64,000 bases of DNA, taken from positions 14,832,603 through 14,896,602 of the forward strand of contig OY783211.1 in assembly GCA_963678705.1 (NCBI GenBank), written 5' to 3'. Shown here piece after piece: positions 27,575 through 40,279 of this stretch (the first letter of the stretch is position 1; the number at the start of each line of letters is the position of its first letter). This DNA comes from Panorpa germanica (lineage: Eukaryota; Arthropoda; Insecta; Mecoptera; Panorpidae). The position numbers and the translations under genes were made by a program. The notes beneath the pieces were generated by a model. It saw nothing but the letters and a program-made list of their open reading frames with translations, made no database searches and was not told the DNA's origin.

Positions 27575-28833
27575 GTAATAAAAAAAAATACATGTTATAA
27601 AAAATACTCGTTGTTATTTTTCTTTTGGCGTATTTTTAGGGTCAACCTATTTATTCAAGAACTTAGTTTTTTTCTATTTGTTATCTTAAAAAAGCCAAAA
27701 GTTTTAATACACTTGACACATTACATTTTTAGAATTCCAAGTGTTTTTATAAGTAGTACAATTCACAGCCCTTATAAGTAAGCAGACGTGTATTATAAAT
27801 AATACAAATACTAGACCTTGGTTATACCAGACCAATCTCACCAATTTTGACCAATTATATGTCTATATACATATTTATAATTTGCATACCTATATATACT
27901 GCTTCATCTGTTTCGTTTTTTAAATAAAATTTTGGTTTTTCCATTATATATAATATCTATTATCAAATCAAGAGATTTCGACACTGACTCATACTTAAAA
28001 GCGCTTATAAGAAGCGTATAAATCTGCGAAGCGATGGTGAATTTTATCACATTCGCTCCTGTACACGTTAAAAAAAATATCTTTTTCATAGCATTTAAGA
28101 TTTCTACGGTACATCTTGTTTTAAGCATCAGTTACCGACCATCTCTCATAATTTGAACTATATAATATTCATTAAATATAATATTCCTTATATATTATAT
28201 TTTTAAATTATATACCAAAGTTAATCTTCATAATAAATCTCCTATTAGCTCACTTTTTACCATTCCATTATTAAGAGAATAATTACCAAGTTTTACACAT
28301 AACCTCCAATTTCTTCTACGTCTCTTAGTGTAAAATTTAAACTTTTTTAGATTAAATATTACTCGGTATAAACATCCTACTATCTACCTAATTTCTAGCT
28401 TGGCCACGGATTTTTTTGTAACAGCAAAAAATTATGGAATTTAGTAATAGCAATAATTATAAAACGAGGGCACATTATCTATGCAAAATTCAAAATCCAA
28501 ACCCAGATAGAAACGCAACGTCTGAATTAGCTCGTAGCATGCTATCAAATTCAATCTTGCAGAGTGTATAATAATTTCTATGTGAAAGATAGAAAATGAG
28601 CCTTGAAATTGGCCTTCATTGGTTCTCGGAAGACGGCTAAGTATATTACATATCTCCAAAAATAAGATTACAATTATAAGTAAGTGAAGACGCTCCTGAT
28701 GGTTATATACAAATGATTATTACTTACACCAAACGTTATGTGATTTATGGTTTGCGCATTTTTGTGCTTGTGTTGTTCATTTGTTGTGCAATGTTCTCTT
28801 CAATTCTAGTCACCGTCACTTACACCGATTGGC
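27575..28833. other. Non-coding stretch before the P-element
   Basis: AT-rich, no exon recognised after the donor at 27575. It contains the M1 MITE relative at 27955-28163 and a short repeat (about 28540-28630) shared with about 42375-42430. Confidence 0.5.
27955..28163. mobile_element. MITE family M1, diverged copy
   Basis: In reverse complement the right end reads ATAGTTCAAATTATGAGAGA followed by GCTTAAAACAAG, as in the copy at 12872. The left half shares GTATAAATCTGCGA. The terminal inverted repeats are degraded. Confidence 0.6.
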
Positions 28834-28840
28834 GATGTGC
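28834..28840. repeat. Target-site duplication of the P-like element, left copy (GATGTGC)
   Basis: GATGTGC directly before the left terminal repeat; the same 7 bp follow the right terminal repeat at 32872-32878. Confidence 0.85.
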
Positions 28841-28974
28841 CAACACCTCCTAAATATACAAGGCCTAACTGCGATTTTGTGACGTCATCACTTGTAGTCA
28901 TCTGAACCAACACCTCCTAAATATACAAGGCCTAACTGCGATTTTGTGACGTCATCACTTGTAGTCATCTGAAC
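28841..28974 (+). repeat. Left P-element terminus, two perfect 67-bp tandem copies
   Basis: Positions 28841-28907 and 28908-28974 are identical, each running from CAACACCTCC to AGTCATCTGAAC. Each contains the near-palindrome GTGACGTCATCAC. The right end has only one copy. The duplication must have arisen inside the element, since the target duplication lies outside both copies. Confidence 0.93.
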
Positions 28975-29410
28975 ACCAGATGTTTTACACAATTCTACCT
29001 AAATATACTTGAAATGTACTTTAAGGGTATTGATTTAGTACAATTTAGAATCTCTCTGTGCATTACGTATTGTATTTACTTCCATGTTATTTCGGTTAAA
29101 AAAATCGTATAAAATATATAATTAATTAAAAATATAAATAATCAGTCTTAAGAGGGTGTATTTATAGTAACTGTGTTTGTGTTTTTTTTTTGTTTATATT
29201 TGGTTTAAACATTAAACTGTTTTAATCTAAAAATTAGTGTTGTGTATGAAAACCTTGTATGGTGTATGTGCTGTAAATGTTTTACTGATCATTACGTGTG
29301 TAGAATTTTAGCTAACTGTGTAATATATAAAACTAATTATAATATTCCACAATTAATAACCAGTTTGTCGAGTGAGTGACTTCTTAAAGTGTAAATTATT
29401 AGACAACAAA

Positions 29411-32345
29411 ATGCCAAGTAGATGCTGCGTTCCACTTTGTAAGGGCAACTATCCTACGGGTCCAAAAGTATCTGTATTTGGCTTCCCTAAAGACGAATGC
29501 TTAAAAAAGAAATGGTGTTCTGCTATTCAGCGAAAGGCGTTTGTTCCGTCGAATAAATCCAAAGTAAGTAGATAATGAGAACGTATGCGTGAAAGATTAA
29601 TTAGACAAACATACCGACCATCACAAGACTATTATATTAAACTATTTACAGGTCTGCGAACTCCATTTCAAAAGTGACGATATTGAAACAGAATCGAAAG
29701 CGTATGACAACAAAACTGGTGTTCTAGTTTCAGCAACTCTTAAAGTCAAAAGACTAAAGAAAGGAACTATTCCTTCTGTATTTTCAAATTACCCCAAAAG
29801 TGTTGCATATTGCTCCTCAAGCAACACCTCGCCGGGCCCTTCAACAAATAGAGTATCTCCCGATTCAAAAGCCGAAGAAAGAGAAAATAGATTATTGAAT
29901 TCAGCGATCATAAACAGTATAAATTCAGCAAATGCCTATAATACCGATCGTAGAATTAATAATATAAACAACCTTCTGGATTGTATTAGAAAATACGGTG
30001 TTTCTGAGAGATGGTCACATCAGTATTTGCCAGATAAAGAGCTTATTTGCATTTTTTATTTAACTGTTGAACCTGAACCCTTAATTCAATATTCTATTAC
30101 AATAGATAAACATTTGGCATTATCGGTCTTTATAAAGAGTACATTAATTAAGAAAATAGGCCCAAAATTATTACCACAGAAAATAACTAGCTACAATGAG
30201 ATTACTGATATTTTAGAAACCATTGTTTTAATCAAGGCAGACAGTAAGACATGCAAAAGAAGTGCTACATTTCATTTAATCGATGAATTGTTAAAGGACG
30301 TTGTAACCAACAAGAATGAAAATATTTTACATTTCTTAAGGGGGCAAATAGAATTGTGCATATGTCCTACAAATAATTTTAGATATTCCCCTGAGTTATT
30401 AGTATTTGCTTCTTTATTAAATACAATTTCACCACATGCCTACAAGTTCTTAAGACAAAGTGGATATTTTATATTTCCGCATCCTAACACATTGAAGAAA
30501 GTATGCAATGATTTACATGTAAATCCGCAGTTAGAAACTAATGATAAAAATTTTTTGATGTACGCTAGTAATAGAGTAAGCTATCTTCAAGATTTTGAAA
30601 AAACAGTTATACTAATGATTGATGAGATACACATTAAACCATTTTTTGACTATAAGGGTGGATCTATTGTTGGTGCATCGTTTGATTCAAATACTGCGGC
30701 TACAAGTGCCTTTGTTTTTATGGTTTCCAGTTTATTATCACAATTTAAAGATGTTGTTCATATTGTACCAATTAAAACAATAAATTATGTAACTTTATAC
30801 AATTTGATAAAAAAGCTTATATTAGGGTTAGAAAAGGCGGGATTCAAAGTCATTTGTGTTGTTACAGATAACAATGCAATAAATAGAAAAGCTATGAGTT
30901 GTTTCGCTGTTCCTAATAAAACATCTTTTCTTTATCAGCATCCCCAGGATGCTAATAGGCCACTCTTCTATTTAATTGATTCGGTTCATCTTCTTAAAAA
31001 CATTAGAAATAACTGGTTAAATCAAAAAAATATTGGACAGTGTATGTTTTTTCCAGATTTTGAAAAAGGTGATAATTGTAGAACTGCATCATTTTCTGCT
31101 CTTAAAAAGTTATATGAAATAGAAAATACTGCAATCATTTCTTATGCACACGGGTTAACATTTAAGAGCATTGCACCTTCAAATCTTGAGCGCCAAAATG
31201 TGAAATTAGTGTTGAAAATTTTCAACCAATTTGTAGTTCAAGGTTTGAATGAAAAAGGACGTCTGCATAATATTGAGTATTATAATGATACGTCAATTTT
31301 TATTTCAATCATTTGCAAATGGTGGGATGTTATGAACGTTAAAACTGTATACAAAGGTTTACACAAAAGTAACATTTACATGACACCTTTAACAAAGGAC
31401 AAATCAGATCAGAAATTTATATTTTTAAACAAATTTATTGACTGGCTCGACGCGTGGCAACAAATGAATTTTTCCAGTGGTTGCTTTACTAATCAAACGC
31501 ACGATGCGTTAAGACAAACTACATACGGAATGTTAGAATTGTGTCGTTATTGCATAGACGAACTAAAATTTACTTATATATTACCAGGTAAAATTCAAAC
31601 AGATTTACTTGAAGATAGATTTGGCAAATATAGGCAATTAGCTGGGTCTCAATATCACATCTCCATGAGACAAGTTCTAGAGTGTGAAAAAAAATTACGT
31701 CTTCAATCAAATTTAAAACTAGAACTAATAATTAAAGATAGAGCAATGACAGTGCAAACATTACAATGTCCAGAAAATATTCTAGATAATATTGAAGATA
31801 CTAATGAAGCAATGACACCATTGCAATCGGTAGTAATTAGCGAAATGGATATAGCCAATGTAGAAGAATTATTACCTGTAATTACATATTTAGCGGGGTA
31901 TTGTTGTCATGCTGTTTTAAAAAAAATTAAGTGTAGCAAGTGTAAAGAAATCTTAACAATTGATAAGACAATTTCTTTACACCAGTCATACAATTTAATA
32001 AAAAATCTTGATCGTGGAGGCCTGATTTGTCCGACACCTTCTGTAGTCAATTTAGTTATGTACAATTATTTAATAGTTGAAAAGTTGTCTCGTGATATAG
32101 ATTTTTTCTCTCTCCAAAATCAGAGAAAATATATAATAGATGTTACATGCAAAACTTTAGAAGTTAAAGAAATGCTGTTAGAAGACCTTCTTGATCTCGA
32201 GTGTCATAACAACTATTATATATGCAAGTTATTAATTCATGTTTCAACTAATATTATGGTAAATAATTTATCATCTCGTAAAAATGACGACTTGCAACAT
32301 AATAAACAGTATAAGAAAAGAAAATTGCAAACTCTAACTACATAA
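29411..32345 (+). CDS. P-element-like (THAP9-type) transposase, two exons, intact
   Basis: Exon 1 (29411-29563, donor GTAAGT) joins exon 2 (29652-32345, acceptor TTTACAG) to give 948 aa, close to THAP9 (about 900). Exon 1 plus the start of exon 2 form a THAP zinc finger: MPSRCCVPLC, VSVFGFPKDE, W35, then C53-x2-H56 and the AVPTIF-like KKGTIPSVF. The RNase H-type core shows D375 in VILMIDEIHI, D457 in VICVVTDNNAINRK, the family motif LIDSVHLLKNIRNNW, and E705 in LLEDRFGKYRQLAGSQYH. The spacing resembles P-transposase D230/D303/E531. In P elements the THAP domain binds near the ends and the protein uses GTP for strand transfer; here that is inferred. ATG choice: it sits exactly at the THAP start. 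There is no stop or frameshift. Host-domesticated THAP9 is less likely because intact terminal repeats and a target duplication surround it. Confidence 0.93.
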
Positions 32346-32411
32346 ATATGGTTCTAAATATAAGTATTGTTATTGTATACACTCGTATATTGTTAAAAGA
32401 AATATATGAAA

Positions 32412-32417
32412 AATAAA
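32412..32417 (+). terminator. Transposase polyadenylation signal AATAAA
   Basis: AATAAA 67 nt after the transposase stop, well inside the right end of the element. Confidence 0.6.
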
Positions 32418-32799
32418 GTTAATATTTTTATATAATACATTTTTATTATTATTATTTTTATAAATATATATATATATATTATGGAAGGTATACCATTTTC
32501 CTTTTTTGCATATGTGTGTTACTAGTCTATTTATTTTAATTTTTGTAGAAATGTTACGATTTAGAAATGTTACTTAGTTTAAAATTAAATTTTCGATGTA
32601 TTTTACTTCTTTAATTACTCATTATAAAACCCTTACAAAAACCAATTCATAAACAAACAATTCATTAATTGCAAACTAATTAATAATTTAAAAATGATAG
32701 TCCTTAATAATTTGTAACCAGAAACTTTGTTCAATACCCTATATGATACTAACATTTTCAAACAAACTGTCTTATACCGATAGCAGAACTCAGCAGCAT

Positions 32800-32878
32800 A
32801 TGACTACAAGTGATGACGTCACATACCATTGACTGAATCGCTGTTAGGCTTTGTATATTTAGGAGGTGTTGGATGTGC
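32800..32878 (-). repeat. Right P-element terminal inverted repeat and target duplication
   Basis: Read on the minus strand, 32871-32800 gives CAACACCTCCTAAATATACA, then AGCCTAACAGCGATT, a short unmatched stretch, then GTGACGTCATCACTTGTAGT and CAT. Compared with the left arm it has about 10 extra bases in the middle. GATGTGC (32872-32878) is the right target-site copy. Confidence 0.9.
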
Positions 32879-35800
32879 ACGTAACTCAAGCTGTCTGTCA
32901 GACTGTCTTATGTCGGCATTTTCATCAGTCCTTCCCTATACTGGTACCTTACAGCTTCACTGTTCATTATATCGATTTCATTTTGTTTCCCTTAAGTACC
33001 AGCCATTGTACTATCTCTTCATTCTCTAGTATAATATAATACCAGGAAAACAAATCTTTAGAAGTTAGTAGAATAAAAAACATCTAAGAAGAACTTTATA
33101 AGGCACTACTGTAACAAACCTATATTATATATTATATAGGACAGTGATGTTGAACCTTTTGTGAGCGAAAAGTGTTTATCTATATAAGAAATATGCCACT
33201 AATAATTTTATATCAATTTCAGCTGTAATTCTACACTAGCAATTGAAGTTGGCATAATTAATTTAAGAGTCCAGATTTTCTTTTCGATCTCGTATACATT
33301 TTCATATTATTCATTAAGACCCACTTCTGAAATAAACAGATAATATGTGACTGAATAAAGCGACAATGGATAGTAAGACAACAGATCTAAAAGCTTGTAT
33401 TTTCCAAATTAGATACTTATTTCCGCTTCAAACTATAGAACTTATTTTGTCAAAATCGGGTGATAGCTTCAAGTAAATTTAATTGGCTTTATTTAGATAG
33501 TATAGAGTTTTGAAATAACCTGACGTTAACTGGCTAAAAATTTTCTATTATTGTAACTATTGGCTTAGTCTAAATAAAAAGAAGAATAGACATGATAAGG
33601 TGTTAATATAAAGATAATAATCGCCGACCTATGTCTTAACTGATTTATCACTAATTTCGAGAGGTCCTTTTTGCCACTTTTATATAAACCTTAAATTAGA
33701 ATTAATTCGTTTATACATTGTAATTGAAGTGGGACTGACACTCTAATCCCAACGACCTTTTCATTAATTAAACTACCCTTTGCCCTCTTTGTTTTAAAAG
33801 TATACATAAAAGTGTTTTCCCAAAATGAGTATTTCTAAAAGAAAAATGATACTGTTATGCACGAGTATATATTAACAAATGTGAAGTTTGTGGTAATTAA
33901 ATTTTTATAATAAAACACATTTGGTATCAGATGTGTGTTGTAATTACTAAAAGCGCGGCAAAGATACGTTTTGTTAAAAGAGTCACAGTATTTATATTAT
34001 CATTAACATAATCACCATACCGCTATAGCCCGTGTCTTTGGTATCTTTTAAAACTTGTCTTTATTCCTTCGAATTGTACGCTTTTTCTTCCAATTTACAA
34101 TAAGCATTTTCGCTAGGCTTCCCTTCATTTGATCTTTCCGTCTCATGCTAGAGTTACTTTCCAGAAGATTCTTAGCCAATCGATGAGTTTTCTCAAAATC
34201 TACCATATACATATTTCCATATTTGTTCTTATATAGATTTCTCGCCGAAATTTTCACCAAAGAGATCGCAACTTTTAAGAACATTTAATTTTCTATTTCC
34301 ATAGCAGATCTAAGGAAGTTCTGTAATGTATAACAATTTTTCCGGGTGTAATTCCTGTTTTAATTTAGACTACTTTAATGATGGAAGTTTATAAATCTAT
34401 CGCTCGAATTATTTTGTAAAACCATAACAGATAATACGCTGCAACAAGGTTTATTAGTCTAAAATGCACAGAATTATTCAATTACATTTAATGCGGGATA
34501 GAACCTAGTTGTTAAAGTTGTAGTAATATCATAAAAACAAAGTTATTCACACCTGGAATATAATATGAAATCTACGTTATGCTTTTTATATATAATATTC
34601 AACATTGCGATGTACTCAGATGAACATGAAGTTATCTTCACTTCGTTGTAGCAACACAGTTTCTATAAGTTTGTATATTATATATATATTCTCTGTCTAT
34701 ACTAATATTGTCTTAATAGTAAACATGAATTAATACTTTATCCTTTGAAAACTTATTTAAGACAACTAGCTGTAACGTTTTAAATCCTTGTGATTATTAA
34801 TACATCTAAGAATCTCACCTCCATCCCTCTGTTCTGAATTGTATTTAAAACCGTCTAATATGTTTCGACGATAATACCATATTACTTATGACAGGTATAC
34901 ATAAGAGGTATTTTAATTTTATGTAAGATTGTTACAAAGAAATTGCATAACAGAATATCTTCTCAAAGTTGGCGCGATTAAATTCTACAATTGTGGAACT
35001 GGTCCCTATCCAGGAAAGGGATTACTTAAGTGAAGCAGTTTACACAACATGGTAGATTTTCTTTTTTTTTCTATCGAATAGTTTGTGTCTGTGTGTTTAT
35101 AATCATTGTATATATGGTACTTCTTTGGGATTACAATCTTCTTACATTTTAAATTTTACACCATTTTTAAACTGCCAACTGTCACGGCACTGACATTTGG
35201 CAGATATTGCGTTTTAATACTAACTTCAGTTTGTACTTTGCATTAATATAAAAATAACACCACTTTTCACTAACTTATAGTGCTTTCTGTTGACTTAGGA
35301 AGACACCTCTTGTTGAAAGACCCAATACTTCACATTTCATTTTCTAAATTAACAAAGATTCAGCGTTCCTCGCTCCTCTTCTTCTGTTTTGCTTCCTTCC
35401 TCTGTCTTTCTTCCGCCATTCACTTTCTTCTTTCTCTCTCCGTTAGAAATAGTTCCCTCAAACTCATTCTACTTTCCGTCTTCTCCCTATACCTACACCT
35501 TATGTGTTGCAGCTGTTCCTTCTCCGTGTTCTTCATCCTCTCTCCAATATTTGCATTCCTCTTCCTCCATAGTATCCTCTTAATTCTCTCTCACACTGTT
35601 CGAATACTTTATATATATTTTTTCATATTATATCATTAAGAACAATTTGAAGGAGATGATTGGACAAGTTTGGAAACCACCCAAGTAACCTACTTTCATC
35701 AGTTTTACTTTAAGTATAGTTTCCAAACATGATACAGCATGCTCGTGTTCGTAGGAGTCTCACATATTGTGAACAAACCCTTAAACTTTCATTTTGTTAT

Positions 35801-36700
35801 CACACACTAAGGGTAAAAGTTTGGTATTGTCGGTTTTCTGTTCAAATGTTTTCCTGTAGATAGGGGAGCCAGCCGTCTGTTACTATGTTAGTATATTCTT
35901 ATAGTACAAACAAAATAGAGGCTAGAAAATACTCGTATATAGAGAATAGAAGAGTATTTCTAAAAACCATTACTCAATCGTATTTCGAACATCACTCATG
36001 TGTCACAGATCTCTGCATCACCTATTACGCTATTCATCCAATCAGGATATACGTCACTGTGACGTCACAGTATGCCCGGTTATCCGTTTTCGTATGTAGG
36101 GTCTCACAATAAGCTTTCCCCACCCTTTTACGAACGCCACCATACGTTAAACCGTTCTGAATATGAACATGCGTCCAACAATGGTTCAGGAAATGGCATT
36201 GAGATATATTTAAGCTGATTAAAGGATGAAGTCCTGGGCGAAATAATAAAATTGCTTTTTTTTTTGAAGAGGAAATAGAAAAATAAACAAGATTTAGATT
36301 TATTCAACATGGTGTCTATAAAACTGTTATTTTTTTTTTATAAAAATAATACATTTATTGAGGAGTTTAAGAAGATTTAAAAAAAAGGGAAATCCTTTTT
36401 AGAAATTCATTTCATATACGTATTGTTTTCAACTGGCATCGGGATGTGTGCTTCTATTAGGCTTAAAGCACAGTGGAGATATGACTGTCTTAAGACAGTG
36501 TTTAGTAGTGAGAAACTGAGACATTTAAAACAGTAACTGAGAACCAGTATTGGCCTCACAGAGGGCTGTCAGCTTTACAATTAGGCCTTGCAGGACAAAG
36601 ATGGAAAAACAAATTTTTTTTAGGTTCCAAGTGTTATATTTTTTTTTTACTACGTCACAAATATTAGGTTCCATGCAAAATTAATTAGATAGTAGTTCTA
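32879..36700. other. Non-coding DNA right of the P-element
   Basis: No exon recognised. It holds a repeat at 35180-35350 shared with 41215-41370, a pyrimidine-rich stretch (35340-35590), and many short frames without domains (for example 34048-34284, 35885-36112). Sequence near 33141 (CAGTGATGTTGAACCTTTTG) resembles a lone hAT transposon end, with no partner end found. Confidence 0.45.
35180..35350 (+). repeat. Dispersed repeat family R3, copy 1
   Basis: Shares with 41215-41370 the order GACAGATATTGTGTT-like, ACTAAC, TTGCATTAATATAAAAATAA-like, CACCATTTTTCA-like and CTTGTTGAAAGA. Moderately diverged, same orientation. Confidence 0.55.
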
Positions 36701-36773
36701 GTAGGCCCCTTTAGTTCTAGTCTTAGAGCATGGAGCATATATATATATATATAGAGAGATTGCTGGACCTGAA

Positions 36774-36914
36774 AGTGTGTTCAAAATGTGTGCGAGAGAG
36801 AAAGGTATATGTTGCTATTTGTTCTTGACTTGACAGCTGTCACTTTCGACGCATGCGCATAGAGAACAAATGGGAACATATACCTTTCTCTCTCGCACAC
36901 ATTTTGGCCACACT
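36774..36914. mobile_element. Hairpin MITE with ~51-bp arms inside an (AT)n tract
   Basis: The left arm 36774-36824 and right arm 36863-36914 are near-perfect inverted copies; both contain AAAATGTGTGCGAGAGAGAA and AGGTATATGTT. A loop of about 38 bp contains GCATGCGC. ATATAT runs flank it on both sides, consistent with insertion at TA within a microsatellite. The transcript would fold into a stable hairpin, so a small-RNA source is a possible alternative. Confidence 0.8.
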
Positions 36915-38844
36915 CCATATATATATATATAAGTACTAAGGTTTTAGTAGGTAAAATTGTGCAGAGCCGCTCTCAATTACGGGTCCTATACATTTATATA
37001 CTTATCTATTGATTCTTCCGACCCTTTAAATGTTTACGCGGGGCAAATCTCTGTTGTTGATTGAAACATAGGTTAATAAATAAGTATATTAGTGATTCTA
37101 TTTATTTTTTAAAGCTTCAGAGCTTTTTAAAATTTGAATTTTAGTTTTGCCACTTGTGTTAGCCTTGCGTGTGATGTCAGAGAAGAAATAAGTAATTGAG
37201 ATTATTTTTTTTGTTTAAAAATAATCATAATATAAAACTTGATGGGATACACAACTATTAGTAGTGACTAACGTATCACGCAGAGACACACTTGGATGCA
37301 TCAGAGTCATACTCTGAGATAGCAATTCATCAGATTTGTATTTAATTTAACATTGGGTCCTTTTAATAATATCTCCTATAATATTGCGACTTATTAAAAA
37401 ATAATGGGACATTTGAAGTCATAGTTCACAATCCCATTGAGGATTGTTTTAATCTCTGACTTTAAAAAGTATTCTGTTGATTTTTCTATCCATGGCCATT
37501 TAACCATTTAACTTTTCATGCCATACAATCTTTTTTTCTTTATCACATGTGTTTAGTTACACAATAGGTTTTTCAGGTTTTCAGGTTTTTCTATCGATGT
37601 TACCGTACATTTGAACATTGTGTTTTAACACAATGAGCGGTGCAAGTGATTGTGTTTTTCACAAAGAAGGCATCAGTCCGGAAAATGTTTTTAAATAAGC
37701 TTCGTTTTTCATAGAAAGATAAGACTTGTGTTAAAAACATTGTACAAAAAAATTATGTGAAATTTCTTGTTTAAAATACTGAAAAGCGAATCAATAATGT
37801 TAGATAAATGTCATTTAAATTTAAGTTTGATAGGTTAGGTTTCAGAATCGTTTTGACTTAATCGTTACATACTATTTTAAATAATAAATAGGAAGAACTT
37901 TTGAATATTTATGCAATAAATACAAAACATAATTTATAGAACTATTCACAAGACGTTTGTACTGCAAAAAAACGAACACATATAAAATGTATGCGCTATT
38001 GTTTATTCAATAATATTTATACTGCACAAAAACGTGTAGTATAATGCCGTGTGAACCCAGCCTTAGCCTGCTGCTTACGAATTCTATATCAAACGTAAGA
38101 GCAGTAATTTTTACATTTCAATATTGTGGGCAATATTTCCCAGTTCGCCACTGGCAAGGCCATTGCACTCCACATGATGAACATTCCGCATGCGTGTTAT
38201 TGATGACTTCGATATCTTTATTTGTACGCTGAAATTTATACACCAACATTTATCCATTACAAAGTGCTTTTTCCTTTTTTTGTTGCGTTTTTGTTTTTGT
38301 TTCTGTTTTTTTTTATGGGCATTGTTATAAGTAATGACAGCGTTGACAGGATGATAAAAAATTCACTAAAAAAAAAAAGAGAAATAGAAAATACGAGTTT
38401 GTACACGAACTGTTCTTGTTGTATCACAATTTTATTTTTGTTTAATGGTGTAGAAATGCTATATTTTCAAACAGAGAAACTCATATCTCTCATAAATGTT
38501 GTTTAAATGTGTGAAAATTATGGTTTCAATTGTCTGGAAAAGTCATTAGATTTTTGTTCAGTGTCCTAGATGAAGTTAATAGTTTTTGACTGTAGTTTTA
38601 AAATATTTAGGTGTGCTATCTGACATTTTAGAAAAATTGTACTACTCTCCTCTTACGAAATTACTGGTCATATATATACGAGGTGCGGCACTGTTAAATA
38701 CGCTTTTCTTGAAAGTGTTTGCCAATAGTTTATGCAAGAAGAATATTTAATTGATGCTTATGGCTTGGCAATTGTAGCAACATTCTATATAATAACATTC
38801 GTAATAATTGTTTAAGACAACGATAAAAAAAGCATATTTTCGAT
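36915..38844. other. Non-coding AT-rich stretch
   Basis: No exon recognised. Near 38678 the sequence ACGAGGTGCGGCACTGTTAA resembles the end of some mariner elements, but no partner end or transposase was seen. The short frames at 38044-38506 are not supported. Confidence 0.4.
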
Positions 38845-39420
38845 AATGTTTTTTGACGACACAGTTAATATATAATTATTTCTATAATTACTACAAGATA
38901 AAATGACATTTGAAGAATACTTTGTGAAATTTTCATAAATAAATGTCAAGAAACGAGCCATTGATAACGAATCTCCGCAGAAGTCACAAAAACATTGCGA
39001 TGCAACTCATAACTGGATTTTCTGAAATCGAAAATCCTAAATGATTTTATAAGTCGATAAGTTTCTGCAGGTAACACTGTCTTTTTTATTTTTATTGATT
39101 CTTCAATTTCTTACAGCACTTAAAAGACAAAATACCGATTTTTCATGAAAAAAATCAAAAACTTTGTTATTTTAAAATACATTAAAATAAAAAAATTAAA
39201 AAAAACTGAACAGCGTTACCTCGGCATTTATGTAAAGAAAGAGTGTGCAAAATTAAAAAAAAACGGTCCAGTAGGTTATGAGCTACAGAGGGCACCGACT
39301 CTGAAAAAGCTATGTGTGAGAAAAACGCATTTAAAAGTTTCTAGGCAAGAAGGACCAGACCGACAGTTTTACTCCAATCGATTTCAAATTTTCACACAAT
39401 AAACTTAATATGTTGTACAC
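38845..39420 (-). repeat. Dispersed repeat family R1, copy 2 (inverted)
   Basis: Reverse-complement partner of 24590-25198, alignable over its length by eye. An 85-codon frame at 39145-39402 is Lys-rich and resembles no known protein; the other copy does not keep it open, so it is probably not coding. Confidence 0.8.
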
Positions 39421-40279
39421 TTAATATAGATAAAGAAAAGAAAAAGTAGAAACCTTATAACGCCTCCCTACCCCCCAATTTCGGACGGACTGCAGTTTGA
39501 GGACATCTGTTTTACTTAAAAGTATTTTAATCAAACAAAATTCCTGAATTTCAAATAAAAACCAAAGAAACAAATCTAATGACATTGTTTTAGTGACCGC
39601 ATTTCAGCTCCATCCTTTTTTAATAGGAATTCATTAAAAAGTTTTATACCATAGATCACAATGAAGTAATGCTGATTCTCATCACCATAATACTTTGGCG
39701 CTCACCGCAACAAAACATTCTTAAGTCCACAATGTTTCGTAGTTAAAATACCATAAGCCTTTAATATCTTCAACTCTTAAGTTCTTTTTTTTGTTCACAT
39801 TGCATGTTTTTCTCGTTATTTTCCCGAGTAAATCTACTTTTTCCGTGTAATTTCCTATTTGTTGCGTAATATAAGAAATAAAATAAAATAATTTTTTTAC
39901 AACACAAAAGACTTTTCGTTTTACGAAGTGTTTTTTTTAGAAAAGAAAGTTAGGAAATTGTATTACATTGTGCTTTCAGCAATTCGTTTTAATGTTCAAC
40001 GGTTGACGAGAATATATTACAACGTAAAGCACTTGTAAGAAGCAGTTAGTTACATGCAGAGATGACATTAATAAGATGAAATCTGTGAAGATCTGATGAG
40101 ATGATGCGATTTTGATAAGTCATACAATTTCTAGGGTTTAATGCTTTTGTTAATATTTATTTTCCTAATTAAATTTTATATAATTATCGTCATTTATATG
40201 TTGCAGAAAGTACAAGTTTTTTTCATTTCCGTTTTCTCATTAAAAGTAGCACACTTAAAACTGTGCTAAGATTCGTTAT

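Larger units (their letters stand above)
28841..32871 (+). mobile_element. P-element-like DNA transposon, apparently complete
   Basis: A 4031-bp element bounded by CAACACCTCCTAAATATACA on the left and its inverted counterpart (TGTATATTTAGGAGGTGTTG) on the right. The inverted repeats also share GTGACGTCATCACTTGTAGT further in. The flanks carry the direct 7-bp duplication GATGTGC, close to the 8-bp duplication typical of P elements. The left end is present twice in tandem. Inside is one uninterrupted two-exon transposase and an AATAAA. Intact ends, target duplication and open frame suggest a fairly recent insertion that could still be autonomous. It lies in the putative intron of the signal-peptide gene, in sense orientation. 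Confidence 0.92.

Noticed and set aside
29372-29410. N-terminal extension of the P-like transposase from 29372
   Set aside because: The upstream codon is GTG, not ATG; the THAP domain starts exactly at the ATG at 29411.
35280-35639. 119-codon ORF with hydrophobic Leu/Phe/Ser runs
   Set aside because: Falls in a pyrimidine-rich tract with a second frame also open; no conserved motif.
39145-39402. 85-codon Lys-rich ORF in R1 copy 2
   Set aside because: The inverted copy at 24590-25198 does not preserve the frame, so it is not supported as coding.
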